From NCBI GenBank assembly GCA_003427395.1, contig BFEA01000057.1, forward strand, positions 1,793,988 through 1,847,067: a DNA stretch of 53,080 nt, read 5' to 3'. The translations under genes were made by a program, and so were the position numbers. A model generated the notes under the pieces. That model was not told the origin of the DNA and searched no databases. It saw only the letters and a program-made list of their open reading frames with translations. Below, in pieces: positions 1 to 9,203 of the stretch. How positions within the stretch are numbered: position 1 is the stretch's first letter; each line of letters opens with the position of its first letter. This stretch comes from Chara braunii (Eukaryota; Streptophyta; Charophyceae; Charales; Characeae).

Positions 1-60
<60 letters not shown>
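1..60. repeat. (TC)n microsatellite at the window edge
   Basis: Sixty bases of pure TC. The equivalent tract inside the 3' LTR lies at about 10643-10724. The contig therefore starts inside a microsatellite within the 5' LTR, a typical assembly break. Confidence 0.97.
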
Positions 61-63
<3 letters not shown>

Positions 64-424
64 TTCCTTCTCGAATTGGCAGGTGTCGTTTTGAACTTCT
101 CGTCCCCTGTACTGGTGATATCAACAGCACGAGCGATCGCCTGCTGTTGACGCCTCCGCCAGCGGAAGAGAACTTAGATCCCGCCATCTCTCCAAGACCC
201 TAACCCAGAGAGAAAGAGGCGTCGCCGAGCTGTTGTATGGAGACTGCATTGGTTTGGATGGCTGAGAGCGCGGGGTCCGGCCCGTGTTCTTCCCTCACCT
301 CCGATCGTCCCAGCGTGCTACCTACCTTCCCCATCGCAGATGACGACAGCGTCTACTGCGATGCGGATGTGCGGCGCGCCCCGAGACGGACGGAGCAGAT
401 CTGTTGGAGTAACCCGACTCGGGC

Positions 425-440
425 GTGTAATATAAGGGGA
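425..440 (+). promoter_or_regulatory. Possible LTR TATA box
   Basis: A TATAAG motif (431-436) in the context 'gtaatataaggggag' is preserved in the 3' LTR at 11095-11100. A second candidate, CTATAAAT, occurs only within view of the 3' LTR at about 10039. Which one drives transcription cannot be decided from sequence. Confidence 0.35.
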
Positions 441-1107
441 GACGGGTTCGTCCTGATTTATCGATTTGCCTCCGCGACTCTGGTATTGCCCTACACCCAC
501 TTGACGGTGCTACCCTGGTCGGCAGCCCACGCCACGTGGCAGCCGCGGTTCAATTGTCGCTGGTGTCGCCAGGGAGACTCTTGCTCCTGGCGACGGCTGG
601 GCCTTGGGTACGAGGGAGCTGCGCGTTTTCCCGAGCTCTCCCGTGGCGAGGGTGCGCGACCCACGCAATTTCAAACTTGGGTGCTAGCGGGCCATCCCGC
701 CGTATCGCCTCCCAAGCAGGAGGGTCCTCGCGGGCTAAATGAGTTTGACGTGGAGGCCTGAAGGCCTCAAACCAACTACCTATACGACTAGTAACCCATC
801 GCAGTGCAACGAGGAACGGAGGTCTCCGCCCTCTGTTGCCCTGGCCTATTCCCCCTAGTGCTTTTCCTCGTCCTGATTCACTACGGTCATTCCGGTTGGC
901 GGGACTCCCTTTTTCCCACTAGGAGGCAAATTTTTCCCCTCGGACGTTCGCGGCGATGGTACAATTCCTTGGCAACCTCTGACCCGAAACCAAGAGATCC
1001 CCGTTTTGATCGGGGGACTCCACCCGTACGGCCTAAAATCCTCGGCCACACCCGCAACAGCTCTGATCGGCATGTAAGGGCACGCTATGCCGCGCTGGGT
1101 GTGAGGT

Positions 1108-1125
1108 TGGTTTCAGAGTTGATTC
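1108..1125 (+). other. Candidate primer-binding site of element 1
   Basis: TGGTTTCAGAG begins exactly where LTR identity ends and resembles the plant initiator-Met primer site TGGTATCAGAG, with one mismatch over the first 11 bases. An alternative is TGGCGCCC at about 1194, similar in its first seven bases to the tRNA-Asp-type site of element 2. If that one is right, the 3' LTR has lost about 85 bp. The LTR end is not a clean CA in either case. Confidence 0.45.
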
Positions 1126-1238
1126 GTTTCGGCTTCGAGGTCCCTCGGAAATACTGAACGCAATTTTTGTTAATTTAGGAATTTTGAATAGGCTGGCGCC
1201 CAGGAGTCGTCGCCCGGGGTCAAAACCGGCCTCACGCC

Positions 1239-2503
1239 ATGGCTGAACCTGGACAAGGGGAGGATAATCATGAGGATATGGCTAACCTGCCTCTGTACTT
1301 GGTCCCTCCGCTGTCGGAGGTTCCGATCTTCACCGAGGATGAAATGGATCCACGCACGTGGCTGGCTGCCCTGAAGGCTCAGGGGTGGTCGGACCAGCTG
1401 CTCCGAGACCGAATCCCAGGAAGATTGGTGGGAACCTCCTTCGAATGGTATGGACAAACCCCTATACCAATTGGGAAAATTTTTCACGATCATTCCTGGG
1501 GCGTTTTGATCATATAGCACCAGGGGAGTGTCTGCGCTTAATAAAAGAATACACGCAGCAGCCCCGTAAGACCTTAGCTAGATATGCCGAGCGGTTTTCC
1601 TACTTGGCCGAACGCTCCGGGGCGGACGAAAGGATGGTGCGAACCGACTTTCTTAGGGGTTTGTCTGATTCTCGCTTGAGGAAACTGATCCGCAAGAAAT
1701 GCAACCCCATCGCCAATTCCCTGACGGAGCTTATTAAGTATGCTATCAGGTACGGTAAAGAGAACTACGATGTGGGATTGGATTCTGAATCAGATGAAGA
1801 TGACCCTGGAGGCGTCCGACGCAACAACTATTCGGCTGCGGCTCGGATGTTCGAAGAACGTTTCAGGTTAGGACTACCTAAGCAGGGTACGGAACGAAGG
1901 GCGCCGCCGTCCTCGGTCTCCAAGCGCTCTCAACCTACGCCAAGGGGACGGGACGCGAACGATATATCCATGAAGGAGGTAGCCACACCGTTAGTTTCGG
2001 CGGTGGCACCCTTAACCGAATTCGTGGAAAGCCTGGTCGTTGGCTCCGGTGCTGCACGTCCCCCTGCTGCAGGGGCCGTCCAGACCATGCGGTGTTACAA
2101 TTATAACCAACCGGGCCACTTAGTGAAAGATTGTCCGAAGCCTCAAGCCCAAGGGGGATCCGCGGGACAAATTCCGTTGGTTGCCCCTACCGCTGCAGGA
2201 CAAGGTCGGGTAGCCACCGTTATGGACACTGGAGCGACGGAAATGGTGTCCCCCGAGGCCGCTGAAATAGGAATGGATGAATACATGACGGTGACCATGC
2301 TTGAGCCCGGAACCATTGGCGTGATAAGACACGCCCAAAGGGTTACTGAGGAGAGCGATTTTGGGCCGTGGAGACCTGGGTTTGAGGACTTTACGACACC
2401 TGGTCATGAGTACAAGGACGGTCAGATCGACGTCCTGGACGCCATGAAGGCCTTAGATCTCCGCATCCCGGTGCCCATCCCTTACCTGCTAACCAGTTTC
2501 TGA
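1239..2503 (+). pseudogene. gag: Element 1 gag (capsid-nucleocapsid), frameshifted
   Basis: Gag packages the RNA into cytoplasmic particles. The protein begins at the ATG at 1239 in one frame (MAEPGQGEDN...) and continues in another frame from about 1460, where a run of C makes a +1/-1 shift just before the capsid motif NWENFSRSFLGRF. The capsid part has the usual retrotransposon pattern of alternating aromatic and basic residues followed by an acidic stretch (SESDEDD). A zinc knuckle at 2093-2134 reads CYNYNQPGHLVKDC: the second cysteine of the CCHC pattern is tyrosine (TAT). A further shift near 2490-2505 moves the reading frame into the protease. A MDTGATEM motif at about 2223 also looks retropepsin-like (see findings). 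Confidence 0.85.
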
Positions 2504-2504
2504 G

Positions 2505-3089
2505 TCGGCCAATGAGAAACTAATCGAGCGATGCATGAAAAACCGACGCTGGTTCGACGAACACCGAAAGGGCAAAAAGCTGGCCCTAAACGATCAGCCA
2601 AAAGCCGTCGAGGCCCAACCATTGACTTCGAAAACTCAAGAGCCGAACCGGATCGGGATGATCTAGGCCGCTGACCCTCTCTTGGAAAAACCTGAAGCAT
2701 TTCTTCGGGCCTATCCGATAACCTGGAAGAGCGTTGAGTGTGACTGCGAGGTCTGGGGAAGCCCCTCTGCTGCCATCCTTGATTCCGGATCGTCAGCCGT
2801 GGCTATCTCTTGGGCTCTAACCAAACGATTAGGTCGGGACGGGCAAACCCAGCCCCTCCGACCCGATGAACTGTATGTGTCAGCTACGGAGGACAATATT
2901 CATTTCAAGGGGCGAATCACGAACGTGCCCATACGGGTTGGACGGGTGCATTGTCTCTGTGATGCAATTGTATTAGATGTGCAAGCGTATGACGTGCTCC
3001 TAGGGATTCCGTGGCAGGCGGCGGTTGGAGCTCGAATGCACTTTGACAGTGTGAAAGTGGTGCTGACATCGGCCCACCCCAAACCTTAA
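2505..3089 (+). pseudogene. pol (PR): Element 1 aspartic protease region of pol
   Basis: In the frame used by pol downstream, residues from 2505 onward form a basic linker, interrupted by a TAG near 2665. A retropepsin-like domain follows, with active site AILDSGSSAVAIS (D at about 2779) and the C-terminal flap/helix motif YDVLLGIPW near 2990. Retropepsins cut the Gag-Pol polyprotein and work as dimers. A TAA at 3087-3089 now separates this from RT. The ATG at 2682 is only the first Met after the stop and is unlikely to be a natural start. Confidence 0.8.
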
Positions 3090-3977
3090 ACGATACCGAT
3101 GCGGTTAGCTGTACGTGTACGGTCGCAACCCGCTCCTTGCATTTCCACTGAAGTTCACCAAGTTAATATGATCCGACGGTTAGTTTCGAGCGAAAGTGGA
3201 TCCTCGGTCGGGACCCAGGGGTTGGACAAACCTGACCGCTATCCGATCCGAGTTCAGGACCGGTGGCGTTTGCTTTCGAGGCCTTCCCCTTTCGATACTC
3301 GAAGTGGGTCTAGGTGGTCCCAGGCATACTCCTCTACCCTTAAGGGTGAGCCATTGTTGCGGGTGTCTCGAATAGCTGACCTTTCGGAACCCCCTGCGAC
3401 CCTCTATCTCCAAACGGACCCCCTCTCTGAACGCTTTACAGAGCTGCGAGGACTGTGTGATCTGTCTTTCAATCCGCCACGACCCTTGCTGACCAATGCA
3501 AAGGCCGCTTCTCTTATGAAAGAAGGGGTGTCGTTTCAACCCACGTCCTCGGGAAACTGATGGGGACTGACATAACTTTCCCAGGCCTTTTCGGTAGAAC
3601 CTTTGACCGAAATCGAACTGGACGAAGGTGGCGAAAAGGACCCAATCAGCCAGGCGGACAGTCAACTTATCGCAACCGTACTCTCGATGAAAACCGACAA
3701 CTCCCTGTTCGGCGCTTCACCAGAGGAGAGTGCGTTGGTACCTACAGTTACCGCGACGGTTTCCTTTCCCACTGGAGCCGTCGATATTCAGTTACCGGTC
3801 CATGTGCCTGACGAGTACTGGCGCCTCTTGCTGGCAGTAATACGAGCGTACACTGAGGCGGTCAGCACCCACGATCACGATATCGGACTGACGCAACTGA
3901 TTCAACACGCCGTAGATACCGGGGATCACGTCCCGATACACTGTCGACCATAACGCTACTCCCTGAAGGAAAGACAG
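3090..3977 (+). pseudogene. pol: Element 1 pol linker and RT N-terminal extension
   Basis: The pol frame continues here with stops at 3558, about 3570 and 3951. The first half has no recognisable domain. The segment 3603-3953 reads as an acidic, then amphipathic stretch ending in HAVDTGDHVPIHCRP, directly upstream of the RT fingers. The text after the TAA (RYSLKERQLALERV) is the usual lead-in to gypsy RT. It is the connection between protease and RT rather than an independent gene. Confidence 0.65.
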
Positions 3978-5327
3978 TTGGCTCTGGAAAGGGTACGGGA
4001 GTTCGAGCGATTGGAGTGGGTTAAACCCTCACTCGGACCCTGGTCCTTTCCCGTGGTCCTTGTGCCGAAACGAAACGGATCGGTCTGTGTATGCATTGAC
4101 TACCGAAAGCTAAACGCTATTACCACCAAGGATGTTTACCCGCTGCCTCGGATCGATGATTTGCTAGATGCCATCAGATCCGCTCGAGTCTTCTCGAAGT
4201 TCGATATTCGACATGGATTTCACCATGTCGCGGTCCGACCGGAAGACCGCCCCAAAACCGCTTTTGTCTTATTCGAGGGCACGTGGCAATGGATCCGATG
4301 CCCCACGGGGATATGCAATGCCCCCGCGACCTTTCAGCGGACCATGAACATGGCCTTCGCCGAGTTCGTTAACAAAACCCGGTTGACGCAGCCCCTGATC
4401 AACTTCTGTGTGATTGCGTATATGTATGATATTTTGTTTTTTTCTAAAACATATGAGTACCACGTGGAACATGTTGAGTGGGTTTTGCATGCACTGAAGG
4501 ATGCGGGGTTCAAGGTGGCTTTGGAGAAAAGCGAGTTTTTTCTGTCTGAAATCTCATTCTTGGGATACATCGTCATGACCGACGGACTGAAGCCGGATCC
4601 GAGGAAGGTGGCAGTAGTACAAGAAGCCCCAGCTCCGGTCATGCTCACTCAGGTTCGAGCCTTCCTAGGGCTGGCGTCCTACTGCCGGCGTTTCATCCAG
4701 GGGTTCGCCGGCGTGGCAAAGCCTCTAACGAATCTATTGAATAAGGAAGAGCAGTTGATCTGGACGCCGGAATGTGAGGAGGCTTTTCGAGCGCTCAAAA
4801 AGGCCCTGACAACGGCGCCCATCCTGGCCATACCTGATCTGACCAAACTGTTCGCCCTGCACACGGATTGGCAGCCACAGGTGATGTCAGCAGTCCTGAC
4901 TCAGCAAGGGGCAGACAGCAAGGAGTGAGTCATCGAGTACGCATCGAAGACCCTGAGCCGAGCGCAGTCCAACTACGAAGCGTGCAAAGGCGAATGCTTG
5001 GCGATGGTGTGGGGGATGCAGCATTTCCGACCGTACCTCTACGGCCAGAAATTCGTGCTCGTGACATATCACCAGCCGTTGTTGTCATTACGCAACAACA
5101 CGGATTACACGGGAACACAGGGGAGGTGGGCGGTGCACCTACAGGACTACGACTTCGACATCCGCCACCGCGCCACTCGACAGCACGGAAATGTAGATGG
5201 TTTGACGCGCCTTCAGCCGCCCAACAAGTGTCCCGCCCAAGAGCGACTCATTCCGTGGAAGCCGGAGCCAGCCCCAACGAAACCACACTACAGGGAACTG
5301 CACGTGCTGCGCCAAAACACCGCATAA
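3978..5327 (+). pseudogene. pol (RT-RH): Element 1 reverse transcriptase and RNase H, inactive
   Basis: RT copies the element RNA into DNA and RNase H removes the RNA strand. RT blocks are seen in order: SPVVLVPKRNGS-like fingers, DYRKLNAITTKDVYPLPRID, the first catalytic Asp in FSKFDIRHGFHHV, then FEGTWQWIRCPTGICNAPATFQRTM. The catalytic box at 4419-4430 reads YMYD instead of YMDD: the first of the two metal-binding Asp is Tyr (TAT), which should abolish polymerisation. RT thumb (FLGYIVMTDGLKPDP) and connection follow. RNase H begins at HTDWQPQVMSAVL, is cut by a TGA at 4926-4928, and continues in frame to 5327. In its late TDH-type motif the Asp is Tyr (VTYHQPLL). The ATG at 3978 is internal to the polyprotein. 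Confidence 0.9.
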
Positions 5328-5334
5328 ATCTGAG

Positions 5335-6204
5335 ATGGAGATCTCGCCAGAAACTGCAGCTGCCGCCTCCTCGCCGTCGTCTGGATCTCCTACTCACTTG
5401 TCTATTCCCAACTCCTCCTCCTCCCTCTCGGGGTCACGTCCGAATCCTTGTTTCTTCTGCACCTTACCTATGATCCCGGATCGGGAAGGGTCACATCCGG
5501 GAGGGCCTNGTTTTCTTTCNTGGGTGCANTGTNGCCANTGTAGAATCGTTCGNTCCCACGGNCACTGCATTAGATACCGGAGTGAAAAGAAATGGGTCTG
5601 TCCCAACTGTAGAACGGACCACGTCCCTACCGAGAAACGGTATCTAGACGCTCGGACGGCCGACGGATTTTTGCCAAGTGTCCGCCGTGCGGAAGTCTGG
5701 ACGGATCTTCTGTTACTAAGAAGACTGACAGGCGATCCGCCGGCAGAACTTACTAAAGTCGAACGACGGTTAGTCACGGAACGGGCGCATGATTACCGTA
5801 GGCAGGAATCGACCTTACAGAAGCGAAAAGACGATGATGACGGAGGGTCTAGCTGGCTGACGGTTCGGCACCCTCTCGCAAGGTTCGATTGGACCCAAGC
5901 AGCCCATGAAGAGGATGCGGTCCACTTCGCGGTCAAGTACACGGACAAAGCCATCGAAAAGAATGGATGGTACTGGTCGGGAATTCGGGAAGATGTGAAA
6001 TACATCGTCCATAATTGCCTGACTTGTGCGGTTGACAGGGGGCCGGTACAGATGCCCCGGACAATGGTGCCTACTCGAGTAGAACGCCCCTTTCAGCGGG
6101 TCAGTATCGATACGACAGATATCAACGTGCCGAGAGGTCCCGTCGATCAAGGGGAGCTCAACGTTCTTTTAGTGGCCGTCGATCACTTTTCCAAGTGGAT
6201 CTAG
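5335..6204 (+). pseudogene. pol (PHD-IN): Element 1 PHD finger plus integrase N-terminal half
   Basis: In a new frame after RNase H, a Ser-rich linker leads to a PHD-type C4HC3 zinc finger at 5449-5610: CFFC, then CxxC, H-x2-C, and the diagnostic W-x-C-x2-C (WVCPNC). Several N bases fall inside it. After about 95 residues comes the integrase zinc-binding H2C2 domain, with two His near HEEDAVH and a CLTC pair at about 6023. The first catalytic Asp of the core is in VSIDTTD (GAT at 6109). The frame stops at TAG 6202-6204 in SKWI*AYP, where the usual residue is Glu. PHD fingers usually read histone-tail methylation, so chromatin targeting of integration is a reasonable inference. Confidence 0.85.
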
Positions 6205-7101
6205 GCCTATCCAATGACTAGTCGCAAATCCGTGGAAGTAGCCTGGTATATAAATCGCTTTTTGTGCATGCACCTAGATGTAGAAGAGGTACACATGGAT
6301 AACGGGTCTGAATTTCAAGGAGAGGTAGAACGTCTCTTAGTAAGGGCCAACGTCAAGATTGTATACTCACCGGGACATTGGCCTCAAGCCAATGGCCTAG
6401 TGGAGAACGCCAATCGACTGATTAAGACCGCTCTCAGACGAAACATCACGGCTGGGGACACCCGACCCTGGCCTGTCATTGTCGATCATATAGTGGTCGT
6501 CTATCGGGCCACCCCACACGGTAGCACCAGAGTGTCCCCATTTCAACTGAGAACCAACAGTGTCCCTCGGGTACAGCTGTCCCCCTTGGTAGGTACGGAA
6601 GTTAGAGCAACCCGGGCCCAACACAGAGATAAGGCCCGTCACTATATGGACTTAATGGCTAGGGCCTATCCTCCGCTAGCTCGGCGACGACAGAGGGCCG
6701 TGGATCGGACGCATCAACGACAGATCGGGGATTACGAGAAACGACATGCGTCCGCAGGACCACTACCTCGCTATAAAGTTGGGGACTTGGTGCAGGTACG
6801 GAAATCCGCGCGCTCCTCCAAGATCCACCCACGCTAAACAGGCATTTACGAGGTGACGGAAGTTGGCGCACAAGGCCAGCACTCCGTGAAGCTGATTCCC
6901 AAGCACAACTCACAAGACCGCCCGCTGATGAGGCATGCTGCTGCTCTCCGGTCTTTTCGGCCATCGCTGAATCTCGTGCGGCCACCTATCCCTTTTGAAT
7001 ATTCTTCTTCTTCTCTCTCTCTTGCTCCTTCTTCCTCGTCTCCCTCTTCCCCTTCTCTCCAATCGGCATCGTCGGCGTCTGCGGAAGACCTGGTCTCGCA
7101 G
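6205..7101 (+). pseudogene. pol (IN): Element 1 integrase catalytic core C-terminal half and C-terminal domain
   Basis: Continues the integrase frame after the TAG. The second Asp lies in VHMDNGSEF (6298-6300) and the Glu in NGLVENAN (6403-6405), 35 codons later, so the DDE triad itself is intact. The C-terminal SH3-like DNA-binding region is seen as YKVGDLVQVRKSA, interrupted by a TAA at 6835-6837 where a Trp would be usual, then YEVTEVG...HSVKLIPKH to about 6960. After that the frame runs into pyrimidine-rich, Ser-rich sequence and ends at 7128. No chromodomain is recognisable. Confidence 0.85.
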
Positions 7102-7102
7102 G

Positions 7103-7702
7103 ATGAACCATCGCCAACAGGAGCATGAACTGCTCGAGCACTTCCAGCCGCCCATCTCGGACGCTCTTCTGCGGAACCGGTTCAACGACGATCGGCAGCT
7201 GCGCTTCGACATTCAGCAAGTGAACGTGTCGGCACCCAAAGTTGCTGACTTGGCGGTGAACTCGCTCCTTGCGCAGCGTGTGACGTACGCGGTCGTTTTT
7301 GTGGACATATCGCCAGTACCTGGTCAGGAGTCCACGCGAGTGTTCATCGAGTTCCGAGCAATCCAGGTAGCGACGAACTTCGTGCACAGCGTTGCTACTT
7401 TCACCGGGGATTTAACCATCTTGCCAGGGCACGATCGGGAGCTGGCGTACAGGTTCTTGCGCGACTACGCTCTCCAGGTGGCTAGATCGGTGGCGCGAGT
7501 GCAGGCAAGGGGCACTCATCGCTTCACCACATACGAAGGACTTCTGTGGCGAACTCCGGAAGGAGCACTTGCATTGGTGCCACAGGCCCGCAGCTCCCCG
7601 CGCTCCTCCCTCCTGTCGAGCCCCTCAACATCCAAGTTGTCCCTTCCCCTTCTCTCTAAATGCCTCCCTTCTTCTCTTACACTACCCTCCCTTACCAACT
7701 GA
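7103..7702 (+). CDS. Element 1 accessory ORF A, unknown function
   Basis: A 199-codon uninterrupted frame downstream of integrase. I chose the ATG at 7103 rather than the longer frame from 6995, because the upstream part only translates a pyrimidine tract into Leu/Arg. The first 155 residues look like a compact globular domain with alternating hydrophobic positions (AVVFVDISPVPGQESTRVFIEF, charged helices after it). The last ~40 residues are low-complexity Ser/Pro/Leu from a second pyrimidine tract. I do not recognise the family and see no signal peptide or membrane helix. The ATG lies directly after 'ctcgcagg' at the end of a long pyrimidine tract, so it could be reached by splicing. Confidence 0.6.
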   Translation: MNHRQQEHELLEHFQPPISDALLRNRFNDDRQLRFDIQQVNVSAPKVADLAVNSLLAQRVTYAVVFVDISPVPGQESTRVFIEFRAIQVATNFVHSVATFTGDLTILPGHDRELAYRFLRDYALQVARSVARVQARGTHRFTTYEGLLWRTPEGALALVPQARSSPRSSLLSSPSTSKLSLPLLSKCLPSSLTLPSLTN

Positions 7703-7719
7703 CGCATCTCCCCTATCCC

Positions 7720-8478
7720 ATGCGCAACTTCCCCGAGTACCTGGTGGAGCTGACGGGCGTTGAGCAGTTGCCGCCCGCTAACGAGGACGCGTGGGAGCTG
7801 CATCGGGCGCTGTATTCATCGGTGGTGCTGGGCATGTTTACGTTCTTCGTGGAATACGAAGTTCATAACATCGGCGAGTTTCTATACGTATACTACGTAA
7901 TTACCAAGCCGAAGCCGGAGTGGAAGGAGGGAACGGTGGCGCTTTACCCTTTTGGGAGGATCGGGACGAATCGGCCGGGGTTCTTACAACTCATCCACAT
8001 CGAGGTGTTGTCCATTGCGCAGGTAATCGCCGCCGAGGAAGAAGACCTGCAGCTTAGGCTGCGGACCACATCCGCCCCGTGCAGAGCGTATAACGCGGCG
8101 GTGATACCTGATTACCTAGCGCGCGAGGGAGAGTCCGTGGTGGACTTTGGGCGCGAAGACAAGCCGTTGCGGCCTCCATCATCGTATCCGAAGCCGACGG
8201 CCCTGAAGGTACCGAGAAAGAAGACCGGCCTGAAGCGGCGACGAAGTCCATCGCCAGAAGCTCAAGGAAGTCGGGTGGGGCCTGTCGAGGAGGCCCAGCC
8301 TGCGCCGACGCGCAGGGTCGATCCGGTTCCCAAAAGAAGCGCCACCCTCATCATCGGGCCCCGGTCGGGGGAGGACCGCGCAGCCGAAGGGCCGCGGAGA
8401 TCCAGAGGCCATCAGGAACCGGCACCTCAGCGGCCCCGCCTCCCCGATCTCAATAGCAATGGAGTTGGGCCATCATGA
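7720..8478 (+). CDS. Element 1 accessory ORF B, basic C-terminus, unknown function
   Basis: 252 codons from the ATG at 7720 (an in-frame ATG at 7660 would only add pyrimidine-tract residues). The N-terminal ~130 residues form a hydrophobic/acidic globular segment (MFTFFVEYEVHNIGEFLYVYY). The C-terminal ~100 residues are disordered, rich in Pro, Arg and Ser, with a nuclear-localisation-like cluster RKKTGLKRRR. No known domain is recognised. Its TGA (8476-8478) is followed in another frame by coding-like text (GDWDEFHIPHPDPP), so B may once have read into ORF C. It resembles neither Env (no membrane segment) nor Gag (no zinc knuckle). Confidence 0.6.
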   Translation: MRNFPEYLVELTGVEQLPPANEDAWELHRALYSSVVLGMFTFFVEYEVHNIGEFLYVYYVITKPKPEWKEGTVALYPFGRIGTNRPGFLQLIHIEVLSIAQVIAAEEEDLQLRLRTTSAPCRAYNAAVIPDYLAREGESVVDFGREDKPLRPPSSYPKPTALKVPRKKTGLKRRRSPSPEAQGSRVGPVEEAQPAPTRRVDPVPKRSATLIIGPRSGEDRAAEGPRRSRGHQEPAPQRPRLPDLNSNGVGPS

Positions 8479-8479
8479 C

Positions 8480-9070
8480 CAGGAGGGGGATTGGGATGAG
8501 TTCCATATCCCGCATCCAGATCCCCCCTCCTCATAGGACCGTTCCGATTTCGCCAACCCCGCCGGGATACCCTGGTCATTGATATTAGCAGTTCCCACGA
8601 GCCGGACGGTCCATCAGACCGACGTTGATCACATGGTGGAGCTGGCCACCATCTGGCTTGAGGCCATCGAGGGGGCGCCTCGTCCTAATCCGGCATGGGA
8701 GGCGTTCTTACAGCCTCCATTCGACGAGTGTATAGCGGTGAGGTTGGTGGGCACGCTCATCTACGAGACCGGCGGGTGGCCCAATATTATGTACCATATC
8801 CTGGTCTTCGCAGCATTTAAGCGGGAGCGGAGGCCGACCCATCTGGTGTTAACGGGTCCAAGAAATCGGTCGTTGCGACGACAGATTATTCGGGCGATCG
8901 CCGATCTCGCGCCACATGTTCTCTCACACGTGCCAGGGCCTTTTCCGTACCCCTCCTTTGTACAGCACCACTTCAACGAAGTGGAAGTGCCAGCTAACTT
9001 GGCTGCGCTCGCAGCCTTTCTCCCTCCCCTTCCCCCGCCTCTTAATCCTGAAATTGATCACTTTCTTTGA
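8480..9070 (+). pseudogene. Element 1 accessory ORF C, unknown function
   Basis: The frame from about 8462 reads as acidic coding-like sequence, is stopped by a TAG near 8535, then runs open to 9070. The first Met after the stop is at 8579, giving 163 codons. The protein has helical segments (VELATIWLEAIEG, RQIIRAIADLAPHVL) and a Pro-rich tail encoded by pyrimidine-rich DNA. No family is recognised. Its relation to ORF B (separate gene, or C-terminal part after a frameshift) cannot be settled from one copy. Confidence 0.5.
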
Positions 9071-9203
9071 TAGTCTCCATCCTCAATCCCCATCCATTTC
9101 TTTCTCTTTCTTTTGCATCTTTTTCTCCTGGATCCATAGTTCACGCGATGATACGCGCTGTAAAAATAAATAAATAAAATAAAATAAAAACGGGGGGGGG
9201 GGC
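9071..9203 (+). other. 3' untranslated stretch and polypurine tract of element 1
   Basis: Pyrimidine-rich sequence is followed by A-rich 'taaataaataaaata' and then AAAAA-C-G(11) at 9186-9202. An A/G-rich run ending in a G block directly before TG is the expected plus-strand primer of an LTR element, and it fixes the 3' LTR start at 9204. Confidence 0.7.

Larger units (their letters stand above)
1..1107 (+). repeat. Element 1 5' LTR, 3' portion
   Basis: This stretch matches 10667-11768 nearly base for base with scattered substitutions and small indels. The two copies share the (TC)n tract, a TATA-like site at 431 and 11095, and the same end. Identity stops at 'gtgaggttg' (about 1109 and 11770). 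The matching part therefore ends one or two bases before a possible primer site. ORFs here on either strand are found at the same place in both LTRs and look fortuitous. Confidence 0.85.

Noticed and set aside
237-1157. ORFs on both strands in the 5' LTR (also 10901-11842)
   Set aside because: They recur only because the LTR is duplicated, overlap each other in opposite directions, differ in length between the two copies, and show no domain.
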